Positions 18,149 through 26,782 of a stretch of DNA of 64,000 nt are shown here, in pieces. The translations under genes were made by a program, and so were the position numbers. Where the stretch lies: the NCBI RefSeq assembly GCF_900142755.1, contig NZ_FRCA01000003.1, forward strand, positions 395,496 through 459,495, in the 5' to 3' direction. The first letter of the stretch is position 1, and every line of letters starts with the position of its first letter. The notes below the pieces were generated by a model, which did no database searches, was not told the origin of the DNA, and saw nothing but the letters and a program-made list of their open reading frames with translations. The DNA comes from Halomonas cupida (GTDB taxonomy: Bacteria > Pseudomonadota > Gammaproteobacteria > Pseudomonadales > Halomonadaceae).

Positions 18149-18207
18149 GCCGCCGTGGTGAGGTCCACCATGGCGGCCCCGCTGATGGGTGTTGCGCTGG
18201 TTTTTTT
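18149..18207 (+). terminator. Terminator region after thrC
   Basis: A 12-bp stem with one mismatch (GCCGCCGTGGTG / CACCATGGCGGC, 18149-18177) is followed 23 bases later by a run of seven T (18201-18207). The spacing is longer than ideal. The GST gene starts 22 bases after the T run. Confidence 0.5.
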
Positions 18208-18228
18208 GTTCATTGAGGAGAGTGTGCG

Positions 18229-18846
18229 ATGCGTCTGTTGGGTCGGAGTAACTCTGTCAACGTCAAGAAGGTCATGTGGTGTGCTCATGAGCTGGATATC
18301 AGCCTCGAACGCGTGGACCTGGGCGGTCCCTTCGGTGGCGTCGATACCCCAGAGTTTCGCCAGCGCAATCCCAATGGGTTGATCCCGGTACTGGAAGATG
18401 GCGACCTGACGATCTGGGAGTCCAACGCCATCCTGCGCTACCTGTTGGCCACTCGTGGCCAGGGACGTCTTGGCAGTCACGATGCCACCAGCATGGCCCG
18501 CAGCGATATGTGGATGGACTGGGTTCTGTCGACCCTGTCGTTTCCCTTCCGTGAGCTGTTCCAGAACAAGGTGCGCAAGACCGAGGAGACTCGTGACCAC
18601 GAAGCCATGGCCCGAGGCCTGGTGGCAAGTGGCGAGAAACTGGCCGTGGTCGATGCCGTTCTGGCACGTCAGGTCTGGCTGTCCGGCGAGGAATTCGGCA
18701 TCGGCGACATCCCCATGGGCTGCTATGCCTACGGCTGGTTCAACATGGATATCGAGCGTCCCGAACTGCCGCATCTCCAGGCGTGGTATGAGCGGCTGAC
18801 AGAGCGCGAAGGCTATCGCACCCACGTCATGTTGCCATTGACCTGA
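18229..18846 (+). CDS. Glutathione S-transferase family protein
   Basis: A 205-residue cytosolic GST-like protein. The N-terminal thioredoxin-like domain (MRLLGRSNSVNVKKVMWCAH) contains the usual NPNGLIPVLEDG cis-proline loop and the glutathione-binding WESNAILRYL. The C-terminal helical domain contains GIGDIPMGCYAYGWF. GAGGAG precedes the ATG by about eight bases. Ser8/Asn9 could be the activating residue as in beta/theta-like classes. The substrate is unknown. Confidence 0.9.
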   Translation: MRLLGRSNSVNVKKVMWCAHELDISLERVDLGGPFGGVDTPEFRQRNPNGLIPVLEDGDLTIWESNAILRYLLATRGQGRLGSHDATSMARSDMWMDWVLSTLSFPFRELFQNKVRKTEETRDHEAMARGLVASGEKLAVVDAVLARQVWLSGEEFGIGDIPMGCYAYGWFNMDIERPELPHLQAWYERLTEREGYRTHVMLPLT

Positions 18847-18854
18847 CAATATTC

Positions 18855-18913
18855 AGCTACGAGCTACGAGCTACGAGCTACGAGCTACGAGCTACGAGCT
18901 ACGAGCTACGAGC
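18855..18913 (+). repeat. AGCTACG heptamer tandem array (8 copies)
   Basis: Eight uninterrupted copies of AGCTACG (18855-18910) begin nine bases after the GST stop. A degenerate inverted counterpart (GCTCGAGGCTCGC... CTCGTTGCTCGTGGCT) follows at about 18983-19019, so transcripts could fold back. The same heptamer recurs at 63601-63646. Confidence 0.9.
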
Positions 18914-19036
18914 GGCTCTGTGGCGGCGTCGAGCTATAGTTCCCAGGCTCGTTATCGACACTGTCCCGACAATCCTGTTTTGGACAGCTCGAGGCTCGCA
19001 CCTCGTTGCTCGTGGCTTATCTTCAAAGAGACCCCT

Positions 19037-20836
19037 ATGTCATCTGTGCCGGATGTCGGTAGTGTGGCATCGCCACGCCCGCTGATTGTTTCCCGTTCCA
19101 TTGATCAAGCGCTGTACCAGCGCGGCCTGGCTGCTGGGCTGTCGGAACTTCAGGCACGGATCCTGGCCGGACGCCTGGCGCAGTATGAGGGGGAGGTATC
19201 GGCGCTGGTCGATCCTGCACTGAAACACCTGGCCCACCCCGGATTGCTGGCCGATGGCCCGCGTGCTGCCGAACGTATCGCGCAGGCGGTGGCGGAAGGC
19301 GAGCACATCGGTATCCTCACCGACTACGATGTTGATGGCATCACTTCTCACGTGGTCATCCGTCGCACGCTGAATGAGTTGTTCGGCGTGCCGGAGCAGC
19401 GACTGCATAGCTTGATTGGTCACCGTATTCACGATGGTTATGGTATCAGTCTGCCGTTGGTCGAGCGGGCCCTGAAGCTGTCGCCACGCCCTAGCCTGGT
19501 GATTACTGCCGACTGCGGCTCCTCCGACGAGCCTCGTATTGCTCGATTGCGCGAAGCCGGGATTGATGTGGTGGTCAGTGACCACCATGCACTACCGGTT
19601 GAGGGGCCTCCTCCGTCGGCCTACGCTACCGTCAATCCCACTCGCAGTGACTGCGGCTATCCCGATGCCACTATCGCCGGCTGTATGGTAGCTTGGCTGC
19701 TCATGTCGCTGAGTCGCAGCACTCTGATCGAAATGGGCGTGCTACCGTCTTCGGTGCCCAAACTCTCGGCCTGGCTGTCCTATGTGGCGCTGGGGACGGT
19801 GGCGGACTGTGTATCGCTGGGCGGCAGCGCCATCAATCGTGCCGTGGTTCGACATGGTTTGAGCCTGATCAACCGGATGAACGAGCCCTGCTGGCGTGCC
19901 ATGGCCGAGCGACTGGGCGAGGACAGTGTGCCCTTCAATGCCGAGACCCTCGGCTTCCAGATGGGGCCGCGCATCAATGCGCGCTCGCGTCTCGATGATC
20001 CCTATGCGGCACTGCACTTCATGTTGGCCGCCGATGACGCTGTTGCCCAGCGTCATCTTCAGGTGCTGGACGATGACAATCAGTCTCGCAAGGCGATCGA
20101 GGCCGACATGGCCGAACAGGCCAGGCTGTTGGCTGGTCAGTCGCTGGAAGCCAACGATCCGGTGATCATCGTCTTTCTCGAAGATGGCCACCCCGGTGTA
20201 CAGGGCATCGTGGCTTCGCGTCTGGTGCAGTCCTATGGCCGACCTACGGTGGTTCTGACGCCGGCCGCGGAGGCCGGAATGCTCACCGGTTCCGGGCGCT
20301 CGATCGAGGCGCTGCACCTGCGTGACGCGTTGCAGCGTGCGTATGAACTGGCCCCGGACGCGTTGCCACGCTTCGGCGGTCATCGCGGCGCTGCTGGGGT
20401 GGGGGTGCCTCGGGAGCGGCTGGAAGAGTTTCGTCGGGCACTGATCCAGGCCGCCGGTGAACAACTGGCAGGAGTGGAACTGGTTCCGAGGTTGTACACC
20501 GACGGAGAACTCAATGGCCATCAACTGCAACTCGCCACCCTCGACGAAATCGACAGCCTGGGCCCCTACGGACGCGAGTTCGATGCTCCGCTGTTTGCCG
20601 GGCAGTTTCTGGTCGAGCGCGTACGTCCGGTCGGCGATGGTAGCCATCTGATGATGGAGCTGTCGCTGCAGCGGCAGAGCTGGAAAGCCATCTGGTTCCG
20701 TGCCATCAAACCCGGCGATATTCCGCCCTTCAGCGAGGGCCACCAGCTGCAATGTGCCTACAAGCTCAATCGCAACCGCTATCGTGGCCGCGAATCCCTG
20801 CAACTGATGATCGAATATGCCGAGGTGGTGGGGTAG
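19037..20836 (+). CDS. recJ: Single-stranded-DNA-specific exonuclease RecJ
   Basis: A 5'-3' exonuclease for single-stranded DNA in recombination and repair. DHH-family motifs are present: D96-Y-D98-V-D100 (motif I), TADCG with D159 (motif II), and S-D182-H183-H184 (motif III), followed by GTVADCVSL (motif IV). The DHHA1 region ends FGGHRGAAGVGV and the C-terminal OB-like domain follows. It codes for 599 residues, slightly above E. coli RecJ. The ATG at 19037 was preferred; the frame extends upstream only through repeat DNA. Its neighbourhood (thrC side) is also where RecJ lies in Pseudomonas relatives. Motif I reads DYDVDGITS rather than the more usual DADG, so a RecJ-like paralogue remains possible. 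Confidence 0.88.
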   Translation: MSSVPDVGSVASPRPLIVSRSIDQALYQRGLAAGLSELQARILAGRLAQYEGEVSALVDPALKHLAHPGLLADGPRAAERIAQAVAEGEHIGILTDYDVDGITSHVVIRRTLNELFGVPEQRLHSLIGHRIHDGYGISLPLVERALKLSPRPSLVITADCGSSDEPRIARLREAGIDVVVSDHHALPVEGPPPSAYATVNPTRSDCGYPDATIAGCMVAWLLMSLSRSTLIEMGVLPSSVPKLSAWLSYVALGTVADCVSLGGSAINRAVVRHGLSLINRMNEPCWRAMAERLGEDSVPFNAETLGFQMGPRINARSRLDDPYAALHFMLAADDAVAQRHLQVLDDDNQSRKAIEADMAEQARLLAGQSLEANDPVIIVFLEDGHPGVQGIVASRLVQSYGRPTVVLTPAAEAGMLTGSGRSIEALHLRDALQRAYELAPDALPRFGGHRGAAGVGVPRERLEEFRRALIQAAGEQLAGVELVPRLYTDGELNGHQLQLATLDEIDSLGPYGREFDAPLFAGQFLVERVRPVGDGSHLMMELSLQRQSWKAIWFRAIKPGDIPPFSEGHQLQCAYKLNRNRYRGRESLQLMIEYAEVVG

Positions 20837-21039
20837 GGCAGCAAGCCAGAAAAGGCATGCTGTAGCGGCTCGGAGGAAGTGCTCCATGCCCGAATGTGCA
20901 AATGCAGGCAGATGCGGACCAGGAATTTGCCCACTGCCTCCATCACTGTTTTCATACGAAACGGCGCCATATGATGTGCTAATGTGATACGGGACAGTCA
21001 GTCAACTGCTGATCAATGCGACATCAAGGAGGAAGAAGT

Positions 21040-21291
21040 ATGGGCATTTTCTCGTGGATTATTCTGGGGCTTATTGCCGGTATCCTGGCCAAGTGGATCA
21101 TGCCGGGCAAGGATCCGGGCGGTTTCATCATCACCATCCTGATCGGTATCGCGGGTGCCTTTGTCGGCGGTTTCCTCGGCTCACTGGTGGGTATCGGTGG
21201 CCCGGTCTCCGGAATCAGTATCGGCAGTATCATTACTGCGGTGATCGGTGCACTGGTGCTGCTGTTCATCTACCGCAAGGTCAAGGGTTGA
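21040..21291 (+). CDS. GlsB/YeaQ/YmgE family stress-response membrane protein
   Basis: An 83-residue, very hydrophobic inner-membrane protein of the transglycosylase-associated family. Three membrane segments are visible (IFSWIILGLIAGILAKW; GGFIITILIGIAGAFVGGFL; ISIGSIITAVIGALVLLFIY), with glycine zippers typical of the family. AAGGAGG precedes the start by ten bases. It stands alone between recJ and a hairpin terminator. Related genes are general stress genes in enteric bacteria. Confidence 0.92.
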   Translation: MGIFSWIILGLIAGILAKWIMPGKDPGGFIITILIGIAGAFVGGFLGSLVGIGGPVSGISIGSIITAVIGALVLLFIYRKVKG

Positions 21292-21322
21292 GCGCCACTC
21301 CTTGACGATAATGGCGGGAACC

Positions 21323-21350
21323 ACAACGGGCAGCCTACGCTGCCCGTTGT
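21323..21350 (+). terminator. Terminator-like hairpin after glsB-like gene
   Basis: A perfect 11-bp stem ACAACGGGCAG / CTGCCCGTTGT with a 6-base loop, 31 bases beyond the stop. No T-run follows. It lies between convergent genes. Confidence 0.65.
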
Positions 21351-21406
21351 CGAGTCAGGTTGATGCGGGCTTGCTCCACTCGATCCTGATCGACTCGGCT
21401 GGAGTG

Positions 21407-21823
21407 TCAATAGTTGGGCCAGATGCCGGGAGTGGCCAGCTCCAATAGATGGCCATCCGGGTCACGCAGATACAGGCTTTCTCCACCTTTCGACCAGTGG
21501 GTACGTCCCTCGATCTTCACACCATGGGCATCCAGCCTGCGCTCCCATTCCCCCAGGCTGTCGCGGTCGATGGCAAAGGCCATGTGCACCGGACCCTTGC
21601 CATCATGTGGTGGAATGCTGCCGCGGTTGTCGGGAAGCTGTACGGTCGACAGCGTTCCCCCCTCCATGAACAGCAGCAGCACGCTGGGGCCGACAGCGTA
21701 GGCCGTCATTCGGTGATCCGCCGTCGATGGTCTCAGCTCCAGTACTTCCTCGAAGAAGGCCCGAGCTCGGGCCATGTCCCGGACGTAGAGGGCGGTTTCG
21801 AGGACAGCATTGAGATGTGGCAT
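21407..21823 (-). CDS. VOC family (glyoxalase/dioxygenase-fold) protein
   Basis: A 138-residue protein made of two beta-alpha-beta-beta-beta modules. The start HLNAVLETALYVRDM and FYxxVL-like FFEEVLELRP are typical, as are PVHMAFAID and the end ESLYLRDPDGHLLELATPG, which holds a probable metal-ligand glutamate. Its substrate is not predictable. It lies 60 bases downstream of the copper operon on the same strand and could be read through from it. Confidence 0.85.
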   Translation of the reverse strand: MPHLNAVLETALYVRDMARARAFFEEVLELRPSTADHRMTAYAVGPSVLLLFMEGGTLSTVQLPDNRGSIPPHDGKGPVHMAFAIDRDSLGEWERRLDAHGVKIEGRTHWSKGGESLYLRDPDGHLLELATPGIWPNY

Positions 21824-21883
21824 TGTCGGACTCCCTGCACCGATATACTTCCAGCATAGCCTTGCATGACGGGGACAGGCGGC

Positions 21884-21955
21884 TCAGCCCATCCAGAACC
21901 ACCAGATGATCAGCCCGATCAGGGCAAAACCCACTAGAGTCACCAGAATGCTCAT
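21884..21955 (-). CDS. 23-residue single-pass membrane microprotein overlapping the copA stop
   Basis: A small open frame, [20 protein letters not shown] plus WMG, almost entirely one hydrophobic helix. Its ATG overlaps the copA TGA (ATGA), and a strong Shine-Dalgarno GGGGAGG sits seven bases upstream, inside the copA 3' end. It is too short for routine annotation. By analogy with KdpF, a small subunit of the Kdp P-type ATPase, it may stabilise or tune CopA; that is an inference only. It is the last member of the coupled trio regulator-copA-microprotein. Confidence 0.65.
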   Translation of the reverse strand: MSILVTLVGFALIGLIIWWFWMG

Positions 21956-24528
21956 GCGTTGGCCTCCCCTGTTGATGAGATTTTCGACGAGGTTGATGTT
22001 GGCGACTGCGATACCTTGAACAGTCTCAGCCGGTTGGCGTTGCTGACCACGGTGATCGAAGACAGTGACATGGCCGCTCCGGCGATTACCGGCGACAGCA
22101 GGGTGCCTGTCAGTGGGTAGAGCACCCCCGCCGCGATGGGAATACACAGGGTGTTGTAGCCCAGAGCGCCCCACAGGTTCTGCTTTATGTTGCCGAGGGT
22201 GGCGCGGCTGATCTCGATAGCGTCGACGATGCCGTGCAGCGAAGAGCGCATCAGTGTGACTCCAGCGCTCTCGATGGCCACATCTGTGCCCTGGCCCATG
22301 GCGAAGCCGACATCGGCCTGAGCCAGTGCAGGGGCATCATTGATCCCATCGCCGACCATGCCGACGACCTCCCCCTGACGCTGCAGACGTTCGATCTCGG
22401 CATGCTTGTCCTCAGGAGTCAGCTCGGCACGCACTTCATCGATACCGGCCTGGCTGGCGATGGCGTTGGCGGTGGCTGTGTTGTCACCGGTGAGCATGAC
22501 CACCTTGAGTCCATCCCGGCGCAGACGAGCAATGGCTTCGATGCTGTCGTGGCGCAGCGGGTCCTCGATGGCAAAACTCGCCGCCAGTTGACCGTCGACG
22601 GCAAGGTAGACCACCGTACGTGCCTGGCTTGTCCAACTCTCGCGTTCATCGCCCAGTGCATCAAGACTGGCGCCGATATCCTCAAGCAGTGCGGCGTTGC
22701 CGATTGCCAGTTCTCGGCCCTGGGCATCCCGGGCACGTACTCCACGCCCGGTGACACTAGTGAAGTCGGTGATCTCCACCGCACTCAGATCGTCACCCAG
22801 CTGACTCTCGATATGCTGAGTCAGTGCAATGGCCAGCGGATGTTCGGAACGGCTTTCGAGGGCATGCGTCAGATTCAGCAGATCCGAGGTGTTCTCGCCG
22901 AGCAGTCGTTGATCGTTGACCTGTGGCTTGCCCTCGGTCACCGTGCCGGTCTTGTCGACCACCAGAGTGGTCAGGTGGCTGGCGGTCTGCAGGGCGTCAC
23001 CGGAGCGGATCAACACGCCATGTTCGGCGGCCTTGCCGACACCGATCATGGTCGACAGCGGTGTTGCCAGACCCAGCGCACAGGGGCAGGCGATGATCAG
23101 TACGGTGGTTGCCGTGACCAGCATATGGATGACTCGCGGCTCCGGGCCGAAGTGGAACCAGGCCAGAGCGGTGAGGACGGCGATGATCATCACGCTGGGT
23201 ACGAAGACCGAGGAGATGCGGTCGGCCATGTTGCCGATTGGCGGTTTCGAGCCCTGGGCATTGGCAACCTGCTCGGTGATGCGCCCCAGGCGAGTGTCGG
23301 CCCCGACACGTGTGGCGCGATACAGTAGCGAGCCACGTCCATTGACGGTACCGGCACTGACATCGTCACCGGGTTCCCGAGAGACAGCCAGCGGCTCACC
23401 GGTGAGCATCGACTCATCAATATAGCTCTGGCCTTCGACCACTTCGCCGTCCACCGGCAGTCGCTCGCCGGGCCGTACGCGGATCAGGTCGCCACTCTGT
23501 ACCTCATCGATGGCCACGTCCTGCTCGCGGCCATCGCGCACCACGCGTGCCGTACTGCTCTGCAGGTCGAGCAGGCGATGCAGAGCGTCCGAAGTGCGGC
23601 CGCGGGCGCGCAGCTCCAACGCGTTGCCCAGCAATACCAGGCCGATGATCATCGCGGCTGCCTCGAAATACAGGCCACGTGCGGCTTCCGGTAGCCAGGG
23701 CGCGGCCAGCACCACCACCATGGAGTACAGCCAGGCACTGCCGGTACCGATGGCAATCAGGGTATCCATATTGGCCTGGCGATGCCGCCCGGCCTTCCAG
23801 GCATTGACGAAGAAATGGCGACCCGGGCCAAGCAGGATCGCAAGAGTCGCCAGCCCCACCAGCCCCCATCCAAGGCGAGCTATACCCACTGGTTGCGGGT
23901 GGTGGATAAACATCATCACCATTAACGGAACGGCTAGAGTCAGCGCTATCAGGCTGCCTTTCAGCTTACGCCGATATTCACGGCGACTGGATTCAGCACG
24001 ACGGCGCTCGGCCTCGCGCAGATCGACAATCGGCTCTGCGCCGTAACCAACCCCTTCCACTGCCGAAATCAGTGCATCGCTGGTTGCCTCGCCACGTACC
24101 CGGGCGGTGTTGGAAGCGAAATTGACCTCGGCATCCACCACGCCTGGTACCTGGCGCAGAGCCTTCTGCACGCTCGCCACACAACTGGCGCAGGTCATGC
24201 CCTGAATGGCCAGCCGTTGGGAAGGCAGATTGTCGGCCTGGTTAGAGGGGGTGTCCTCGGCATCCGCATTGGCCGGGAGCTGGTCCTCGGGGGTGGTGAT
24301 ATCGCAGGCATCGGCGGAAGTGGTTTCGCCGGGATAGCCTGCCGCGCGCAGAATCTCATCTACCTCATCCGCCACCAGACGGGATTCCACAGACAGGCGC
24401 TGGGTCGAGGGTTCGCCTTCCACCCGGGCTTCACCGTCGTGTTGCTGGATCGCTTCACGCATGCGCTTGACGCATCCCTGGCAGGTCATGGCCGGGATAT
24501 ACCGAGTCAGTGGCTGTTGTGCGTTCAT
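21952..24528 (-). CDS. copA: Copper-translocating P-type ATPase
   Basis: Exports Cu+ from the cytoplasm. It has 858 residues with two N-terminal heavy-metal-binding domains (C16-x-x-C19 in MTCQGC; C113-x-x-C116 in MTCASC), eight predicted membrane segments, the transport motif CPC ([10 protein letters not shown]), the phosphorylation motif DKTGT, and [20 protein letters not shown]. The CPC and second HMA domain support Cu+/Ag+. The start at 24528 has GAGGA about six bases upstream and overlaps the TGA of the MerR gene (ATGA). The 3' end overlaps a microprotein gene. Expression probably follows the MerR-type promoter at 25048-25079. Confidence 0.95.
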   Translation of the reverse strand: MNAQQPLTRYIPAMTCQGCVKRMREAIQQHDGEARVEGEPSTQRLSVESRLVADEVDEILRAAGYPGETTSADACDITTPEDQLPANADAEDTPSNQADNLPSQRLAIQGMTCASCVASVQKALRQVPGVVDAEVNFASNTARVRGEATSDALISAVEGVGYGAEPIVDLREAERRRAESSRREYRRKLKGSLIALTLAVPLMVMMFIHHPQPVGIARLGWGLVGLATLAILLGPGRHFFVNAWKAGRHRQANMDTLIAIGTGSAWLYSMVVVLAAPWLPEAARGLYFEAAAMIIGLVLLGNALELRARGRTSDALHRLLDLQSSTARVVRDGREQDVAIDEVQSGDLIRVRPGERLPVDGEVVEGQSYIDESMLTGEPLAVSREPGDDVSAGTVNGRGSLLYRATRVGADTRLGRITEQVANAQGSKPPIGNMADRISSVFVPSVMIIAVLTALAWFHFGPEPRVIHMLVTATTVLIIACPCALGLATPLSTMIGVGKAAEHGVLIRSGDALQTASHLTTLVVDKTGTVTEGKPQVNDQRLLGENTSDLLNLTHALESRSEHPLAIALTQHIESQLGDDLSAVEITDFTSVTGRGVRARDAQGRELAIGNAALLEDIGASLDALGDERESWTSQARTVVYLAVDGQLAASFAIEDPLRHDSIEAIARLRRDGLKVVMLTGDNTATANAIASQAGIDEVRAELTPEDKHAEIERLQRQGEVVGMVGDGINDAPALAQADVGFAMGQGTDVAIESAGVTLMRSSLHGIVDAIEISRATLGNIKQNLWGALGYNTLCIPIAAGVLYPLTGTLLSPVIAGAAMSLSSITVVSNANRLRLFKVSQSPTSTSSKISSTGEANA

Positions 24529-24956
24529 GCATCCTCCTCGGCATGGGCCTCGTTGGTAGGGACACTCTCGATCAAGCGACACAGGCTATGCCCGTCCGGG
24601 ACACCATCCGGCATCTCCTGCCAGGACTCCATGGCTTGTTCCATGCGTGAAGCCAGCTCCTCCAGCTCACGGATGCGCTGACGAATCTGGGGCAGACGTG
24701 CGGCGAGCAGATCACGGACCATGGGGCAGGGAGAGTCTCCGTGGTCGGCATGATCGAGGATCTCGCCGATCTCACCGAGGCTGAAGCCTAGATGACGGGC
24801 GCGCTGGATGAAGTCCAGCCTCTCTAGATCTCGGGCGGAATAGATGTGATAGCCATTGTCGGGATCACGTTCCGGAGCCAGTAACCCCTCACGGGTGTAG
24901 TGGCGTACCGTCTCGGCGGTGACTTCGGCCGCTCGGGCCAGTTCGCTGACTTTCAT
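24525..24956 (-). CDS. MerR family heavy-metal-responsive regulator
   Basis: A 143-residue one-component metal sensor: N-terminal winged helix ([28 protein letters not shown]), long dimerisation helix, and a metal-binding end. AGGAG lies five bases before the ATG at 24956. The only cysteines are C77 (DSPCPM) and C126 (HSLCRL). The CueR-type pair of cysteines spaced about eight residues apart in a C-terminal loop is absent, and C77 recalls ZntR/PbrR/MerR-type sensors. Being joined to copA it probably controls copper export, but its metal preference is open. Confidence 0.88.
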   Translation of the reverse strand: MKVSELARAAEVTAETVRHYTREGLLAPERDPDNGYHIYSARDLERLDFIQRARHLGFSLGEIGEILDHADHGDSPCPMVRDLLAARLPQIRQRIRELEELASRMEQAMESWQEMPDGVPDGHSLCRLIESVPTNEAHAEEDA

Positions 24957-25047
24957 TTGAACTCCTGCGTTTGAACCCATGACGGGCGGGCCGCCGTTGG
25001 CAGCAGTTGTGCTCGATCATCAGGGCATGGGGTTTCGATCTGCTGCT

Positions 25048-25079
25048 AGTGTAAAACCTTTGTGTAACACAATGGTCAA
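25048..25079 (-). promoter_or_regulatory. MerR-type promoter with dyad operator for the regulator-copA operon
   Basis: On the minus strand, -35 TTGACC (25074-25079) and -10 TACACT (25048-25053) are separated by 20 bases, the overlong spacing typical of MerR-activated promoters. A near-perfect 21-bp dyad (25056-25076; ACCATTGTG-TTA-CACAAAGGT, two central-arm mismatches at most) fills the spacer. This indicates autoregulated, metal-induced transcription of the whole operon. Confidence 0.75.
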
Positions 25080-25183
25080 GCGCTGGAATCGGCACAGAAC
25101 TGTTTTCGAGCGGAAAAATCAACTCATTGAAATATAAGAATTCATTATTACTCTGTGACCAAAGTATGAGCCGATTCGCTATT

Positions 25184-25197
25184 CAAACGAACGTTTG
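25184..25197. promoter_or_regulatory. PsrA/FadR-like operator upstream of fadL
   Basis: CAAAC-GAAC-GTTTG, a perfect 5-bp inverted repeat with a 4-base spacer, matches the PsrA-type consensus CAAAC(N4)GTTTG known in Pseudomonas for fatty-acid-responsive repression. It lies about 150 bases before the FadL start in an otherwise AT-rich promoter region. Confidence 0.55.
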
Positions 25198-25350
25198 GCC
25201 TTGAACTTTTCGGAACTATCGCAAACACTGCGATCAAGTCCTTGCGTTGGAAAATGCTCCTGGTACCAGCATCAATATTGCAGTGTTTTCAGCGCATAAG
25301 GGTTGACCAACCATAATGACTGGCTAGCTTGCTGATTACAGGATGCCGAG

Positions 25351-26682
25351 ATGATGATGCATAACAAGTTCAAACCTTTGACTCTCGCGGCCGCTGTTGC
25401 TGCCGCTACCGTTTCCGGTCAGGCCATGGCAGGCGCTTTCCAGCTCAATGAGCAGAGTGTCAGTGCTCAGGGGACCTCCTTTGCGGGGCGTGCCTCGACG
25501 GTCAATGACGCTTCCATCGTCTATGGCAACCCGGCGGGCATGTCCTTCCTGAGCGGCGCCCAGGTGACCGGCGGTACGACCTATCTGATGCCGAGCTCGG
25601 ATATCAGTAATGCCTCCGGCAGTGCAGCCGGCACCAACGATGGTGATATGGTGCCGGACAAGGCAATTCCCTTTGCCTACTATGTGCAACCGATCAATGA
25701 CAACCTGCATTTCGGCCTGGGCGTCTATGCTCCGTTCGGTCTGGTAACCGACTATGACAATGACTTCCAGGGCCGTTATTTCGGTGACTACAGCGACGTC
25801 AAGGTCGCCACGATTCAACCGACCATCTCGGTGAAATTCAGCGAGCAGTTCTCCGCCGGTTTCGGTGTGACCTATAACCGTATCGAAGGCAAGCTGGGTG
25901 CGCGTACACCGGGCGGCCCGGTAGGTTATTACGACTCTACCGGCGCCTTTACTCCGACCGGAGTTGAAGGAGACGGTCGAGTTGTTGTCGAGGGTGATGA
26001 TGAAGCCTGGGGCTTTACCTGGGGTATGATGTACAAGCCCTGGCAGAGCACTACCTTCGGTCTGGCCTATCACTCCGAGGTGGATTATGACCTCGAAGGC
26101 GATGCCAATTTCGAGAATGTGCGGGGACAGGGTGATCCGGTCAACCATCCGATACTTGGTCCGATCGTTCCGGTTGGTGCAGCTTCAGCCAAGAGTGATG
26201 CCAACCTGGGCATTAGCCTGCCGGCGACCTGGGACCTTTCGGTGACCCACGAGCTCGACGATCAGTGGACTCTGATGGGCGGTGTGAGCCTGGTGCAATG
26301 GGGTAGCTTCGACAAGCTGGTCGTCGAGAATGATGTCAGGGAAATTGTCGAGGAACAGAACTACGAGAACAGCATGCAGTATGCCCTGGGTGCCAGCTAT
26401 CAGCTGAATGACCAGTGGGTGTTCCGTAGTGGTGTGGCCTATGATGAATCACCGATCAGTGACGAGCATCGCACCGTCCGCGTGCCGTCCGGTGACCGCA
26501 TGATCTATTCCGTCGGTGCCGGCTGGACGCCAGTACAGAACCTGACAGTGGATGTGGCCTACACCTACCTGGATGAAGACACCGCCAGCCTGTCCGAGGA
26601 AGATCCGGAACGCGGTATCTATGAGGCGGACTACGACAACTCCGCTCATGGTTTCGGTGCTCAGGTGACCTATCGCTTCTGA
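25351..26682 (+). CDS. FadL/OmpP1/TodX family outer-membrane porin
   Basis: A 443-residue outer-membrane beta-barrel for uptake of long-chain fatty acids or other hydrophobic compounds. A signal peptide ends at AMAGA, and the mature N-terminus GAFQLNEQSVSAQGTSFAGR is the conserved FadL start, whose hatch plugs the pore. The family block GNPAGMSFL follows, and the protein ends in a C-terminal aromatic strand (GAQVTYRF). Three successive ATG codons exist; the first is used here with CAGGA upstream. A PsrA-like site upstream supports fatty-acid control. Confidence 0.93.
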   Translation: MMMHNKFKPLTLAAAVAAATVSGQAMAGAFQLNEQSVSAQGTSFAGRASTVNDASIVYGNPAGMSFLSGAQVTGGTTYLMPSSDISNASGSAAGTNDGDMVPDKAIPFAYYVQPINDNLHFGLGVYAPFGLVTDYDNDFQGRYFGDYSDVKVATIQPTISVKFSEQFSAGFGVTYNRIEGKLGARTPGGPVGYYDSTGAFTPTGVEGDGRVVVEGDDEAWGFTWGMMYKPWQSTTFGLAYHSEVDYDLEGDANFENVRGQGDPVNHPILGPIVPVGAASAKSDANLGISLPATWDLSVTHELDDQWTLMGGVSLVQWGSFDKLVVENDVREIVEEQNYENSMQYALGASYQLNDQWVFRSGVAYDESPISDEHRTVRVPSGDRMIYSVGAGWTPVQNLTVDVAYTYLDEDTASLSEEDPERGIYEADYDNSAHGFGAQVTYRF

Positions 26683-26711
26683 TCGTTACTGTCAGTAGTA
26701 TCTGCCACGTG

Positions 26712-26746
26712 ACAACGGCGCCCACCTGGGGCGCCGTTGTTGTTTC
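26712..26746 (+). terminator. Terminator after fadL-like gene
   Basis: Perfect 12-bp stem ACAACGGCGCCC / GGGCGCCGTTGT with a 5-base loop, followed by TGTTT. It lies between convergent genes and probably serves both. Confidence 0.75.
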
Positions 26747-26782
26747 CATGAGACAGGACTGGGTGGTTATCAGGCAGTGCCA

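Noticed and set aside
18920..19036. Extended N-terminus of RecJ reading through the heptamer repeat area
   Set aside because: The extension has no family similarity and lies in repeat DNA; the ATG at 19037 gives normal RecJ length.
22234..23328. Long open frame antisense to copA
   Set aside because: Frame of a GC-rich gene read backwards; no ribosome site or family features, and copA on the other strand has every catalytic motif.
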